DNA of 64,000 nt from Sipunculus nudus (GCA_026874595.1 CM049307.1:38916862-38980861); one strand, 5' to 3'. Counted from the first letter of the stretch, positions 51,101-59,576 are shown. The notes: generated by a model not told the origin, from the letters alone. Numbers and translations: made by a program.

Positions 51101-54100
51101 GACCTAATTTTGGTTTCCATGGAGACTTTTCATAGGTCTCTGTGTGTCGAGAATGAAGATTCTAGGTCCAGTCGTTATGATTTGTGCCACGTTAACAGAT
51201 GACAGCATCCTTACAGGTCTCAAAAATAGAGGAAAAAATCGAAAAAAATCAAACAATACAGGTGGCGCCACAAGTCTGCAGGAACTGATGGAACATTTCA
51301 TAATCAATATGTATGCCAAAAATCATTACCATCAGTGATGTAGTTATTGAGATATTGAAGTTTTTGTATGAAATTTTTGACTACTCGGGGGGGGGGGGGG
51401 GGGTACTTTGGGGCCCCATAGCTCGAAGGATATGGTTAACAGAGACCTAATTTCTGGTTTCCAAGGATATTTTTCATGGACCTCTCAGTGTGTCAAGAAT
51501 GAAGATTCTAGGTCCAGTCGTTACGATTTGTGCCATGCTAACAGATGACAGCATCCTTAAAGGTCTCAAAAATAGAGGAAAAAATCGTAAAAAATCGAAC
51601 AATAAAGGTGGCACCACCAGTCTGCAGGAAGTGATGACACATCTCATGTTCAATAGTTATGCCACAAATCATGACCATCAGTCAAGTAGTTAATGAGATA
51701 TTGAAGTTTTTGTATGAAATTTTGGACTTTTCTGGGGGGTACTTTGGGGCCCCATAGCTCGAAGGATATGGGTAACAGAGACCTAATTTCTGGTTTCCAT
51801 GGAGACTTTTCATAGGTCTCTTAGTGTGTTGAGAATGAAGATTCTAAGTCCAGTCATTACGATTTGTGCCTTGTTAACAGATGTTCACATTTTTAAAGGT
51901 CTCAAAAATAGAGAAAAAAATTCCATAAAATATCGAAAAATACAGGTGGCGCCACCAGTCTTCAGGAACTGATGGAACCTCTCATGATCAATATGTATGC
52001 CAAAAATCATGACCATCAGTCAAGTAGTTAATGAGATATTGAAGTTTTTGTATGAAATTTTGGACTTTTCTGGGGGGTACTTTGGGGCCCCATAGCTCGA
52101 AGGATATGGGTAACAGAGACCTAATTTCTGGTTTCCAAGGAGATTTTTCATGGACCTCCCAGGATGTCAGGTAAGAAGATTCCAGTTCTAGCGGTTACGA
52201 TTTGTGCCTGGTTAACGGACAGACGGACAGACAGACAGACGGACAGACAGACGGACGACGGACAAAGAGTGATCGCTATAGCTCAGATGACTTTCAGTCA
52301 GCTGAGCTAAAAAAATGCCTGATAGCAGTATGAAAGTGGTAGCTATCTGTAAAATATCAGCCTGTTTTGAAATGTACTTGCACCGAAATTGCAATTTGCA
52401 AGACACAGTTATATAAAAATATTATTTAGTTATAACATTTTATGTAATGCCTGTTTTAAAACAAGTTTGATGTCAGTTGATAGTAGACATTTATAGCTTT
52501 CATCTGGTGTGTCTTTCATGCATATAGTTCTACATATTCTAAAGATATGATTACTTTTCTTCACCCTGTATCATAGCAATTTGTATAATTATAGCTTATT
52601 TATTAAAAACACAAGGTGTATTTCTGATAAGATCAACTGTGACCATTTGGTTTTATAAAGTCATTAATAAAGTCTGAAGTCTTTTAGCTGAAAAAAAAAA
52701 CATGTCTGGCACCCAACTACAATTTGTGGATTTGGGCGTGGTCAGAGAAGGGTATTATTCCGTTCTTCAGTTAGCCGGTATATGTCCCATTGCCACCAAC
52801 TGTCTGCAGAAAACATTAATGCCTGGCTGTGTTTTTGAGTACTTTTGTGTCGCATATCCATGCCCTTTTTGAATTCTGATTGGTAAATCCTCCCAATTAT
52901 TCGACGTGGCTGATATCGGGGGCCGATGTATAGACTAAAAGTCGGATGTCGCAAGCCGAATGTCACACATGACATGATTGCAGTCACGGGTACTCTGCTA
53001 GTTGTTTGAATATATGTTTTTTGCATGTCTCCAGTTGAATAAAAAAGGGCGACAAGTCATTTTATGCAGTATATTTTTATTTGTATGTTTATGTTATATT
53101 GGTGCCTAAGTCACTTGTGATATCATACAAACTAGGCCGCCGTATCTGCACTTCTGGCTAAATTCGCTTTCTTACATGAAATATATAAGAGCATTTGGCT
53201 GAGAGAGGACTATGTTGTCTGCTGAAATATTTCAATGTAAATATTCTTACAAAATTAACATATAAAATCAAGGCAAGAGCAGTAAATGTACCTACAACAT
53301 TTTGCTTGGGTGGTACCATAAATAAATGATAGATATTGCAGTTTGCCTTTGTGTCAGGACTAATTGTGAAGCAGAGCTGTAACTTATTCATTCTGAGTTG
53401 CCTATGTTTTATACTGTTAACATTTCTGACAGGAGAGAGATTTCTAAATAAATATTATTTTCTATAACAGAAACCAGATGCTTATTTGAACTGTAGGGCA
53501 AACAGTGTTTTAACGAGAATATAAACCAGTTTGCTATAAAGCCAGTAAGTGCAATAACTCATCCTGTTCCGGTTTTATGTTTTACAAAAGTTCAGTAAAT
53601 GCTAGTGATAAGCCCAAATAAATGAAATCATTTGTTGAAGTTGAACAAATCTAATTAATTTCTAACCTGCTTTGACTCAGGAGTTCAGGGATTATGTTTC
53701 AAACAAGACCCTAGCAGTCCAGTGTCAACCAACTTTACCGGATTGGAAGACATACATGGTTCACCTTGGGCTATGTACTTGCACCAGAGAGTGCCATTAA
53801 GATCATTTTGTTTTAATCTTTAAAATGCAATTTTCACTGAACTGTCAAAACACCATGTGTCCCTGTCATTCCCTAGGTTTGAGGGAGATCATGTCACTGA
53901 CTGTTCTACTGGCCAAACAAATATAATATCAATGGGGTTTATGGTTTTGCCTTAAGAGAATATCATCTCTCGCTTAGTAGGATATAATTGTAACTGTTAG
54001 ATCACAAAATGTAGATACATATTCTAAAACAGTTTTGTTTTCATATTATTTTCTTTTATTTAAACATTTCAGTAGAAACACACATGATCAAAACATGAAA

Positions 54101-57100
54101 GTAACTGATTTGTCATTCTCCAGGTGATTTCTATTTTAATTCCTTGCAAGTGCTAACTTTCTTATGACTTGATTTGGCAAGGTAGCCAGGCTTGAAATAA
54201 CTATAAGATATAATAGGCTTATAAAAGCCCCGGTGATAATCCAAAATAAAAATGACGAAATGATTTTCATATTCCACTCGGTGTTATCTTTCCAACCATG
54301 CAAAACAGAACTCATCAGATTTGATGTTTTTCAGTCAGAAAGCGATTGCATATTCATATGATTATGAACTTATAAACTGATATTGCTTATTTCCTTTTAA
54401 CTAACACTGAAATTACTTAGTTTTAGTTTGGAATATGGAAGTTTAAAATACACAAGGGCCTCATTGTGAAATAATGCAACAAACAATTCTTTAAAGAGTC
54501 TTTATCACACAGCGAACATTCACGCTGAACATAAGTACATGTTCAAAGTACATGTTTACATAAGTAAACATATTCTATATCTTAAATTCATAATTACCTG
54601 TTACCTCTTCTGTTTATTTTAAATGTTTAACTTTACTAAGTGCCCCGCTGGTCATGATGCTCAGCTGAATCTATATTGGTCAGTGATCTAATTCTTATCG
54701 ACTAAGGAGAGTTTAAGAGAACCTGTATACACAACGTCTGAACATCCCAGGACTAGCGATTACGAATTGTGCCTTGATATATATCACACTGATAATTGCA
54801 GTCTGTTATTCATAAAAAGAAAAAAAAAGTCATACTTTTTTGCATTGTTCATAATCGAGAATAATGATGGAACAATAGAGAGTGAACTAAGGAATACCAT
54901 TTCAGCTCTAGTCCATTATAATCGGTAAGCTACATATAGATAACCTGATGACCTGCGACATCATGGACTGAGATTCACAACTTCCAGTCAAATTTTGAAG
55001 AACCAATTTGCCAATTTGTTGAAATTTTCTACAACAACAGAAATATATATCACCTATGTCTGGTTAAAACACAGTGAATTGATGGTCTGAGGAAAATGTA
55101 TGACTGTTAAGGTATCCAGAACTATTCCCATAGCTTACTTGATACCTGTCAGTCTCAAAAGGAACACCACAAAGGGCAAATATAAGATCAAAATATATAG
55201 CAAAAAATCAAGGAAATCCATGCAAGAATTATTGAGAAACAGGTGCTTCTGTATGAATTTTTATTCAATACAAGCCAACTGTACTGCACTTTCATATATG
55301 ATGATAATATTTATTAACAAATATTTGACCCAATCCTTTGCAAGATTACATTAATATACGTCTGACTGCCTTCACTTTAACAGTTCTTGAGATAATATGA
55401 TCAAAAGGAATTTAAAGATGGTTGACTGGTGGCCATTTTGGACTTCTGACAGGTCTGAAATCAGACAACAACCATTCTCTAAATCGGACCAAAAATTGAA
55501 GGAAAATTACTGAAACTGCACTGAAACTAGACTATCAGCAGAAGCTGACAAAAGTCCTCAGCCAAAAAAACAGTGTTTAAAGGTGGTAACAGTAACAAGT
55601 ACTAAATATCTGTTGTCACATGGATGTATATCTGTACATGTCTCAGTTATAAATTTAAAATGGAGTGGTATGTACCATGATTCATAACAATCCACCAAAT
55701 GCTTCCTGAAAAATAAGCTTCTAAGTTTTATTCTATTATAAGCTCTGTGACCTTGAAAAGTAAGTCAAGGTCACCCATCTTCGAACTTGACCGAGATTTT
55801 GTCGATATACATCTTCACCAAAGAAATAAAATTCCTATTGTGAATCCTTTTAGAGATATCCCGGTAACAAGGCCAAAGTTGAAAAATCCAAGAAAAATTC
55901 ATTAAAAATCAGAAATTGCAGGTGGCGCCCCCAAACTCGTGCAGCAGTTACAGACCATCAGTCTCTATGATCATAGTAAGTATTGTGAAAATACACCCAA
56001 TGGTTCCTGAGAAATAAGCTTCTAAATGTTTTTTCTATAATCAGCTCTAAAACATAGAAAAATAGGTCAAGGTCACCCATCTTCGAACTTGACCGAGATT
56101 TTGTCAATATACATCTTTACCGAGGAAATAACATTCTGACGGTGAATCCTTTTCAAGATATCCCGCTCACAAGGTAAAAGTTAATGGACGCCGGACGGAC
56201 GGACCGACAGCTTGGGTGAAGACAATAGCCCATCAGCCTAAGGGCTAAAAAGGATTTCTAAGGTGGCTAACTGGCAGACATAATGGATTTCTGACAAGTC
56301 TGACATTTGATATCACACATCCTCCAATAAGAGACCAAACTTTGGGGCAAATTCTCCAAATGATGTTACAGTAATAAATGTCCAAAACAATTCAAAAGGC
56401 ATGTTCAGGCGCTCATATCAGATTTACAGATATGCAAATGAAAAATATTTTTTATTATCACTCTGCTTTTCAATGGGGTCAGCAGGGTTGGTAAACTGCA
56501 AAACCTGAAAGAAAAGAAATGCAGAAAGCATGACTAAGAGTCTTGTAATAAAACAAAGCCATCCTAAATCAAGTACACATCCACATATTATGAGAACAAA
56601 CACTTGCTTTTATATGTGGTGATTTATATAAAAATATTCAGATATCTAGGAAACCAAGTTTATTGCTATGATTCCATAAAATAAACTGCAAAATGTTCCC
56701 ATCATCTTATAAATCAGTAGCTAAACCTTAATACTATACTCTCATAGTGTTAATTCCTGGCTGAAGTATTCCAACAACAGTGTTTTGTTATGCAGTAACG
56801 AGGTACTTATCACTCAGCCTTATCACTTAATAGCCTGATACAAAAGGGAGTCATATGTCACCAGTGTCACTCACAATTACAGCCACACGATCAGATGTAC
56901 CAGCTGGAGTGCAAGCTTATATATACAAGAAAATTAGAGATGGTCTACAAAATAAGTTGACCTGACCTATGACCTAGGCATTTTGCCCACATATCAACTG
57001 GATTCTTTCTAAATGATGGGAAACTACTAACCAATTACATCTGGCCGGGTGTAATTACTTGGCAACCAATGAGTGAATAACTTAGACCTTCAACCTTTAA

Positions 57101-58393
57101 CCTCCTGACCAGCTGACCTCAAAATCAATTAGTTATTTCTTCATATGCAAAAAGACCCATAAATATGAAGTTTGAATCACATTGAGTGATGCATAGATGT
57201 GGCATATGTGAAAGACTGAAGGTTTGGGTTGAACAGTTTCACTTGAAATATGTTCACAAGCATTTAGAACAATATTGTGACCTTGACCTTTGACCTTTTG
57301 AACTCAACTTCAATAGGCTTCTTCCCCTATTGGTAGGTAAGCCATATATGACAGATGGAAAGTATAGATTGAAAAGTTTGCCTGAAAATGACTCTACGCA
57401 AGAAGAGGGTGCTGTGAACTTGACCTTTGACCTCAAAATCAACAGGTCTTTTCCCCTGTTGGCAGAGAAGCGATATCAGTGCTGAAAGGTTTGGAATGAA
57501 AGGTCTAGCTTGAAATGTGTCCACAACCTTTTCAAAGAAGTGGATCCTGTGACCCTGACCTTTGACCTTGTGACCTCAACATCTATAGGATTCTTCTCCC
57601 ACTTAGTAGGTGAGCTATATGTGAAAGATCAAAGAATTGGGATGAAAGGTTTGGCTTAAAATGCATCCACAGGCTTTTCAAAGAAGTTGGTTCTGTGACC
57701 TTGACCTTTGACCTTGTGACCTCAAAATAATTATGGTTCTTCCCCTGTTGGTAGGTGAGCTGTATGTGAAAGATGGAAAGTTTGGGATGAAAATTTTGGC
57801 TAAAAGAATTATTTCTTGGGGGTGCAAACGAACCCCATAACTTTGAGAATATAGGTCGCAGTGACCTAATTTCAGGTTTGCAAGGAGATCTTTTTAGAAC
57901 CTCTAAGATTGCATAGGGTTCATGGCTCTAGCCCCTACAGTCACGATTTGTGCCCTGCTAACGGCCGGACGGACAGACGGAAAGACGACGGACAAAGACC
58001 CATCGCTATAGCCCAGCATGACTGAAAGTCAGCTGAGCTAAAAAAAAATTATACGTCATCCGACATAAAACATCCATTTATTCACTGGAAGCTACCACTT
58101 TCATACTGCTATCAGGCATTTTTATTACCTACACATGCATACCTATCAACCACATATGGTGAAAATTTGTCACCAAAATGGTACCAATGATCCAAATTTT
58201 CGGGTCTGGCTGAAGTACTACTAGCTCAATCTCACTGGTTCTGTCTAAATCAATGTCTACTTGAGTTTGTTTAACCAGGGTTACAGTACAAAGAAATGTT
58301 GACTACAATGATACAGACTATGCTCACCTTGCTGTAAGTCTGTGTGATGCTGTTCAGGAGCTGTACAGCCTCTCCATACCTCTGGTCTTTTAT
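27024..58393 (-). CDS. TTC30 (IFT70): Tetratricopeptide repeat protein 30 / IFT70, intraflagellar transport B subunit
   Basis: Fifteen minus-strand exons join in phase: 58393-58328, 47832-47623, 46590-46534, 44538-44470, 37967-37796, 37339-37211, 36927-36725, 36364-36299, 35700-35581, 33088-33012, 32359-32149, 29506-29435, 28900-28797, 28125-27917 and 27154-27024. They give 631 residues and a TGA stop. All introns are GT-AG. The product aligns by eye along its whole length with vertebrate TTC30A/B (about 665 residues), lacking only the first ~20-25 residues. IFT70 wraps around IFT52/IFT88 in the IFT-B core. It is needed for ciliary assembly and axonemal tubulin polyglutamylation; that is family knowledge. 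Telling segments are SLLGYCYYQM, GMTTEGIDVRSVGNT, FPPETFGNLLLLY, YIPVLMQQAKIYW and KKHYDN. No frameshift or stop is seen. Mammalian copies are essentially intronless, so this many introns is notable but normal for an ancestral locus. Confidence 0.97.
27826..27845. repeat. poly-C tract (20)
   Basis: Twenty C in a row inside the last TTC30 intron. Confidence 0.97.
27917..28125 (-). CDS. TTC30 (IFT70): TTC30 exon
   Basis: A 209-base exon, acceptor tttgcag and donor gtaagt. It reads TLYCAKGNYEFGISRVIKSL, then LGTDTWFYAKRNFLSLIENM, and ends ECVQFLEHCE plus one base. Confidence 0.98.
28223..28387. mobile_element. Tc1/mariner-like MITE
   Basis: A 165-base element with ~28-base inverted ends starting CAGTGAAACCTGT. 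The left flank is TA and the right flank CA (probably a mutated TA). The internal sequence matches the copy at 47960-48120 (aatgtgaatgcttt, gttcactcaag, gtggtc). It lies in a TTC30 intron. Confidence 0.75.
28797..28900 (-). CDS. TTC30 (IFT70): TTC30 exon
   Basis: A 104-base exon, acceptor gttgtag and donor gtatac, starting AEELMRKIEKEEEQVAYEDP and ending IVNLVI plus GG. The donor was placed so that GG plus the following C gives the conserved glycine of NLVIGTLY. Confidence 0.95.
29435..29506 (-). CDS. TTC30 (IFT70): TTC30 exon
   Basis: A 72-base exon, phase 0, acceptor gtttcag and donor gtaaga, encoding ILDVSAIVLANLCVSYIMTS then QNEE. Confidence 0.97.
29722..31652 (+). mobile_element. HINE-type tandem-unit element, copy B
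   Basis: About 1.93 kb in the TTC30 intron between exons 29435 and 32359. The left end is aacaagtgacccaggggtca, then tgacgctcagctga. Units of ~337 bases follow, each with the palindrome GGTGGCGCCACC or a one-base variant (30237, 30607, 30943, 31280). The right end has a gacgg-rich stretch (31549-31600), a hairpin (31618-31648) and an A-run. An extra internal hairpin end lies at 30559-30589. The left gctcagctga and right tcagctgagc are inverted subterminal repeats. No coding capacity. The Helitron/Helentron relationship is inferred. Confidence 0.75.
32149..32359 (-). CDS. TTC30 (IFT70): TTC30 exon with TPR segments
   Basis: A 211-base exon, acceptor atttcag and donor gtgagt. After a split arginine codon it reads YIPVLMQQAKIYWDLENYQQ, then KIFRKSVEFCNEHDVWKLNV, and ends YEPIVKKHYDN. 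Near-identical to vertebrate TTC30. Confidence 0.98.
32896..33011. other. TTC30 intron sequence, nothing supported
   Basis: Open frames here are extensions of the antisense of the neighbouring exon. No repeat recognised. Confidence 0.4.
33012..33088 (-). CDS. TTC30 (IFT70): TTC30 exon
   Basis: A 77-base exon, acceptor attgcag and donor gtgaag, encoding VQEARTNHDDETVKKAVNEY then DEALE plus two bases. A charged helix linking the two TPR blocks. Confidence 0.96.
33356..33369. repeat. poly-C tract
   Basis: Fourteen C after a CT-rich lead, in a TTC30 intron. Confidence 0.9.
33761..33992. mobile_element. fold-back MITE, copy 2
   Basis: A 232-base element with ~31-base inverted ends: ttccggatctccttcgtttt on the left and its near-complement aaaacaaaggagatatggaa on the right (about 27 of 31 positions pair). 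Same family as 3229-3507. No clear target duplication. Confidence 0.75.
34070..35580. other. TTC30 intron, rest of the 33089-35580 intron
   Basis: AT-rich with a short AT repeat at about 34970-34985. No exon or recognisable element beyond the MITE at 33761. Confidence 0.4.
35581..35700 (-). CDS. TTC30 (IFT70): TTC30 exon
   Basis: A 120-base exon, phase 0, acceptor attttag and donor gtatga. It starts YMYDFLESVITRQTSPEEAY and ends TEQLRKLTKQ. Confidence 0.96.
36299..36364 (-). CDS. TTC30 (IFT70): TTC30 exon
   Basis: A 66-base exon, phase 0, acceptor atttcag and donor gtaagt, encoding YYDLAADVLAENAHLTYKYL then TP. Confidence 0.97.
36725..36927 (-). CDS. TTC30 (IFT70): TTC30 exon
   Basis: A 203-base exon, acceptor tttgacag and donor gtaaag. 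After a split tyrosine codon it reads EAAREALTDMPPRGEEELD, then VTLHNQALMNM and NPFPPETFGNLLLLYIKYE. This is the most conserved part of the family. Confidence 0.98.
37211..37339 (-). CDS. TTC30 (IFT70): TTC30 exon
   Basis: A 129-base exon, acceptor gttgcag and donor gtaagt. After the split glutamate codon it reads LSVGMTTEGIDVRSVGNT and ends KAAIEYQLRN plus one base. The GMTTEGIDVRS motif is a TTC30 signature. Confidence 0.97.
37796..37967 (-). CDS. TTC30 (IFT70): TTC30 exon with TPR segments
   Basis: A 172-base exon, acceptor gttacag and donor gtatgt. It starts ENRYEEACHKFTTAMQVVGY and ends DIIEKGIREHP plus one base. The two TPR helices YNIALCHYMMKQYAPALKHI are strongly conserved. Confidence 0.97.
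39182..39903 (+). mobile_element. degenerate short HINE-type element
   Basis: The left end aagggacctgtgggtcacag, then ctttcagctga, is at 39182. The right end hairpin tagctgagatgact / agtcagcttagcta is at 39873-39903. An extra degraded hairpin (agctcagatgacacacagta) lies near 39770. There are no tandem units and the gacgg tract is mostly lost. Lies in a TTC30 intron. Confidence 0.6.
41370..41880. repeat. 127-bp tandem array, 4 units, with ggtggcaccac motif
   Basis: Unit starts at 41370, 41497, 41625 and 41752, each near ggtggcaccac and followed by a phrase like gatgtatagccatgc and a caggctgatat-like phrase. Copies are clearly diverged from each other, so the array is old. Lies in a TTC30 intron. 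Confidence 0.75.
42000..42160. repeat. ~75-bp tandem duplication
   Basis: Three loose copies built on ttgccaaatctg and agttggcagtctgcc followed by aagctat. Downstream of the 127-base array. Confidence 0.6.
42525..43480. repeat. ~435-bp tandem repeat, 2 units, ending in gacgacgg tail
   Basis: Two units start near 42533 and 42968 with aggtggcaccacaaaaa and share gtcatgtgacaaacatttgc and atgcttacytggccaaatga. The tail at 43406-43470 holds gacgacgga, then acgacgcc and tcacataagctcacaggt. The tail looks like a fourth 3'-end type of the same architecture. Confidence 0.65.
44470..44538 (-). CDS. TTC30 (IFT70): TTC30 exon
   Basis: A 69-base exon, phase 0, acceptor cttacag and donor gtgagt, encoding SLVEQCPSEDPDTEINLGCL then LFK. 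A MITE (44562-44682) lies just upstream of its splice acceptor. Confidence 0.95.
44562..44682. mobile_element. Tc1/mariner-like MITE beside a TTC30 splice acceptor
   Basis: A 121-base element starting CAGTGGAACCCC and ending with the inverse of CAGTGTTCCCC. TA flanks both sides (44560-44561, 44683-44684). Its near end is about 23 bases from the first base of the TTC30 exon at 44538. Confidence 0.6.
45660..46150. repeat. ~150-bp tandem array (3 units) with gacgg tail and hairpin
   Basis: Units are marked by ggtgacctctgacctaatta (about 45668), gtgacctctgatgtcatta (about 45822) and gtgacctgtgaccttattg (about 45968), each followed by aaatatgcgtg or similar. The tail is acggacagacgg (46110-46124), then ggtatactataatacc (46133-46148), a short hairpin. 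Lies in a TTC30 intron. Confidence 0.65.
46534..46590 (-). CDS. TTC30 (IFT70): TTC30 exon
   Basis: A 57-base exon, phase 0, acceptor tctgcag and donor gtgagg, encoding IIKLQAAIKYGEEDLPGAQ. LQAAIKY and DLPGA are nearly identical to vertebrate TTC30. Confidence 0.96.
47420..47432. repeat. poly-C tract
   Basis: Thirteen C in a row in a TTC30 intron. Confidence 0.9.
47623..47832 (-). CDS. TTC30 (IFT70): TTC30 exon with TPR segments
   Basis: A 210-base (70-codon) exon, phase 0, acceptor tttttcag and donor gtaggc. It starts SRAALSLLGYCYYQMQDF and ends CQIESPGYQSK. It holds about one and a half TPR units and continues directly from the 58-kb exon across a 10.5-kb intron. Confidence 0.97.
47960..48120. 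mobile_element. Tc1/mariner-like MITE
   Basis: A 161-base element starting CAGTAAAACCTGTG and ending aggttccagtg, with TA on both sides (47958-47959, 48121-48122). It is the same family as 28223-28387. Confidence 0.75.
48622..52315 (+). mobile_element. HINE-type tandem-unit element, copy C
   Basis: About 3.7 kb in the 10.5-kb TTC30 intron. The left end matches copy B almost perfectly for about 280 bases. The palindrome GGTGGCGCCACC or a variant recurs at 49464, 49834, 50173, 50590, 50927, 51261, 51607 and 51945, mostly 334-346 apart. The right end has a gacgg/gacag microsatellite (52214-52262), hairpin (52279-52309) and A-run. Internal 3' ends lie at 49786-49816 and about 50308-50336. The short reading frames that recur in the units (for example near 50783, 51144 and 51490) repeat because the units do; I do not regard them as genes. 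Confidence 0.78.
51387..51403. repeat. poly-G expansion inside a tandem unit
   Basis: Seventeen G, where sister units carry about six to seven G before tactttgg. Confidence 0.95.
52680..53045. other. CpG-richer patch in the long TTC30 intron
   Basis: Unlike its surroundings, this patch has many CG dinucleotides (for example tcgacgtggctgatatcggg) and a CCAAT-type box on the minus strand (accaatcag). No known coding match; the 94-codon minus-strand frame at 52742-53026 is unrecognised. Confidence 0.35.
53046..54637. other. TTC30 intron, nothing recognised
   Basis: AT-rich intron sequence with no exon, array or inverted repeat that I could see. Confidence 0.4.
55740..56250 (+). repeat. ~310-bp tandem repeat with its own gacgg tail and hairpin
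   Basis: Two units share caaggtcacccatcttcgaa and cttgaccgagattttgtc (about 55765 and 56068), and ggtggcgcccccaa occurs at 55922. The tail is ccggacggacggaccgacag (56191-56210), then a hairpin TAGCCC...GGGCTA (56226-56247), then an A-run. Confidence 0.68.
56955..57800. repeat. ~135-bp tandem array with nuclear-receptor-type half-sites
   Basis: Units recur roughly every 131-144 bases in the better-conserved part, each with ttgacctttgacct or similar (57279, 57418, 57555, 57701), then a phrase like ttcccctgttggtaggtgag and gaaagatggaaagtttggg. Earlier copies (about 56960, 57090) are more diverged. Confidence 0.75.
58328..58393 (-). CDS. TTC30 (IFT70): TTC30 exon (first found)
   Basis: A 66-base exon, phase 0 at both ends, acceptor tccacag and donor gtgagc. 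It encodes IKDQRYGEAVQLLNSITQTY then SK, the first TPR helix of TTC30. The initiator exon must lie at higher coordinates; I could not recognise it up to 64000. Confidence 0.93.
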
Positions 58394-58741
58394 CTGTGGA
58401 TGGAGAAAGTGCAAATTAACATCACAATTAACTCAACAACTCTTACTTATCAAATTAGCTGAGTACAAGCAGACAGAGCAGGAAACCAAGGGAATACAAA
58501 TAATGCTTAGGTAACAAGTATTTTGAAGAACTAATCACATTAATTTATCTTCAGACAACCATCAATGATACATGACTGACAGAATGACATTTATACCACA
58601 AAAGAACCATAATCCATAAATGATAATAAATAAATAAATAAATACAGATTTTCACACAGTGCAAGTGTATCCTTTTTTTTCATATGATGCAGTTCAACAT
58701 AGTCCAGTCACTGACTTGTAAGTCTAGTCATTAAAATGTGA
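58394..58741. other. upstream or first intron of TTC30
   Basis: No start exon recognised. A short aaat repeat lies at about 58626-58647. Confidence 0.4.
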
Positions 58742-59267
58742 CAGGGTTGGGCAAAACCCGGGGTTTAAGCATAAAACCCAGCCCAGTGGGTTTTACTGGG
58801 TAAAGCCGGGTTTTATGGGTTTAACAGGTTTTATGGGCAATATAGTCTCAAATGGCAACTTGACTGAACTCAAATTTCTTGTACCAGCTTGGGAAATACT
58901 GTAATCAGTACGCTTCTTTGCTTAAAGATATATAAAACTATATAAATATATAATATATAACTGATATTGGTGATATATAGCAGTTATAATGATAATTTTT
59001 AAAAAATCAGGAGTCTCTAAGATGGAGTATAAACCTACCGTACTTTGTAACTCTCTTTCAATGATAATCACTGTAGTGTTTCCTCTTAATTTGATTATAT
59101 GTATTTTATGCAGCAATTCTGAGATTGAAAAGAATGCTTCTAGAAAAGCCCAAATCATATTGCCCATTAAAACCTGCATGTGGGTTTTAAGGCTTATTGC
59201 CCGCCCAGGTAATAAGGGGTATTACCCAAACGGGTTTACCCATCTGGGTATTACCCGCCTAACCCTG
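58742..59267. mobile_element. hAT-like MITE with perfect 8-bp TSD
   Basis: A 526-base element starting CAGGGTTGGGC and ending gcctaaccctg. AAATGTGA is duplicated exactly on both sides (58734-58741, 59268-59275). The ends are rich in gggttttatggg / taataccc phrases. Length, CAGGG ends and the 8-bp duplication fit hAT. No transposase. Confidence 0.85.
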
Positions 59268-59559
59268 AAATGTGATGGTCAAAAACATGAATGTATGGAA
59301 ATCCACCATTGGGATGGCTGTTCTTTTAACTTTCAGTTTCATTTTAAGTGTGGTTATTATATGTATATGGTGATATAAATTAATGTATGTGATTGAATAG
59401 TAAAGACTTAAAAATCAAATTAAACATTTTTATCCAAGACATTTTTAACATACAAGTGGTTATTATGCATAATATAGAAGTGGTTATTATTTATGTATGC
59501 TGTAGAAAGCATATGCAAAAGCGGAGGGTGCAGCACATCTAAGAGTTATCTTGGTCAAA

Positions 59560-59576
59560 GGGGGGGGGGGGGGGGG
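59560..59576. repeat. poly-G tract
   Basis: Seventeen G followed by agggg. Confidence 0.92.

Larger units (their letters stand above)
54638..58045 (+). mobile_element. composite of HINE-like repeats
   Basis: The left end gtcatgatgctcagctgaat is at 54655. The right end has a gacgg tract (57964-57990) and hairpin tagccc...gggcta-type replaced by tagcccagcatgact / agtcagctgagcta (58009-58040). The last ~235 bases match the terminal unit of copies B and C. Between them sit a different core ending at 56187-56250 and the 135-base array at 56955-57800. Whether this is one element or nested insertions cannot be decided by eye. Confidence 0.5.

Noticed and set aside
50783..51693. Three similar open frames (ILGPVV-like) in the tandem array
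   Set aside because: They recur because the ~337-base unit recurs; short, with no domain and no coding signature.
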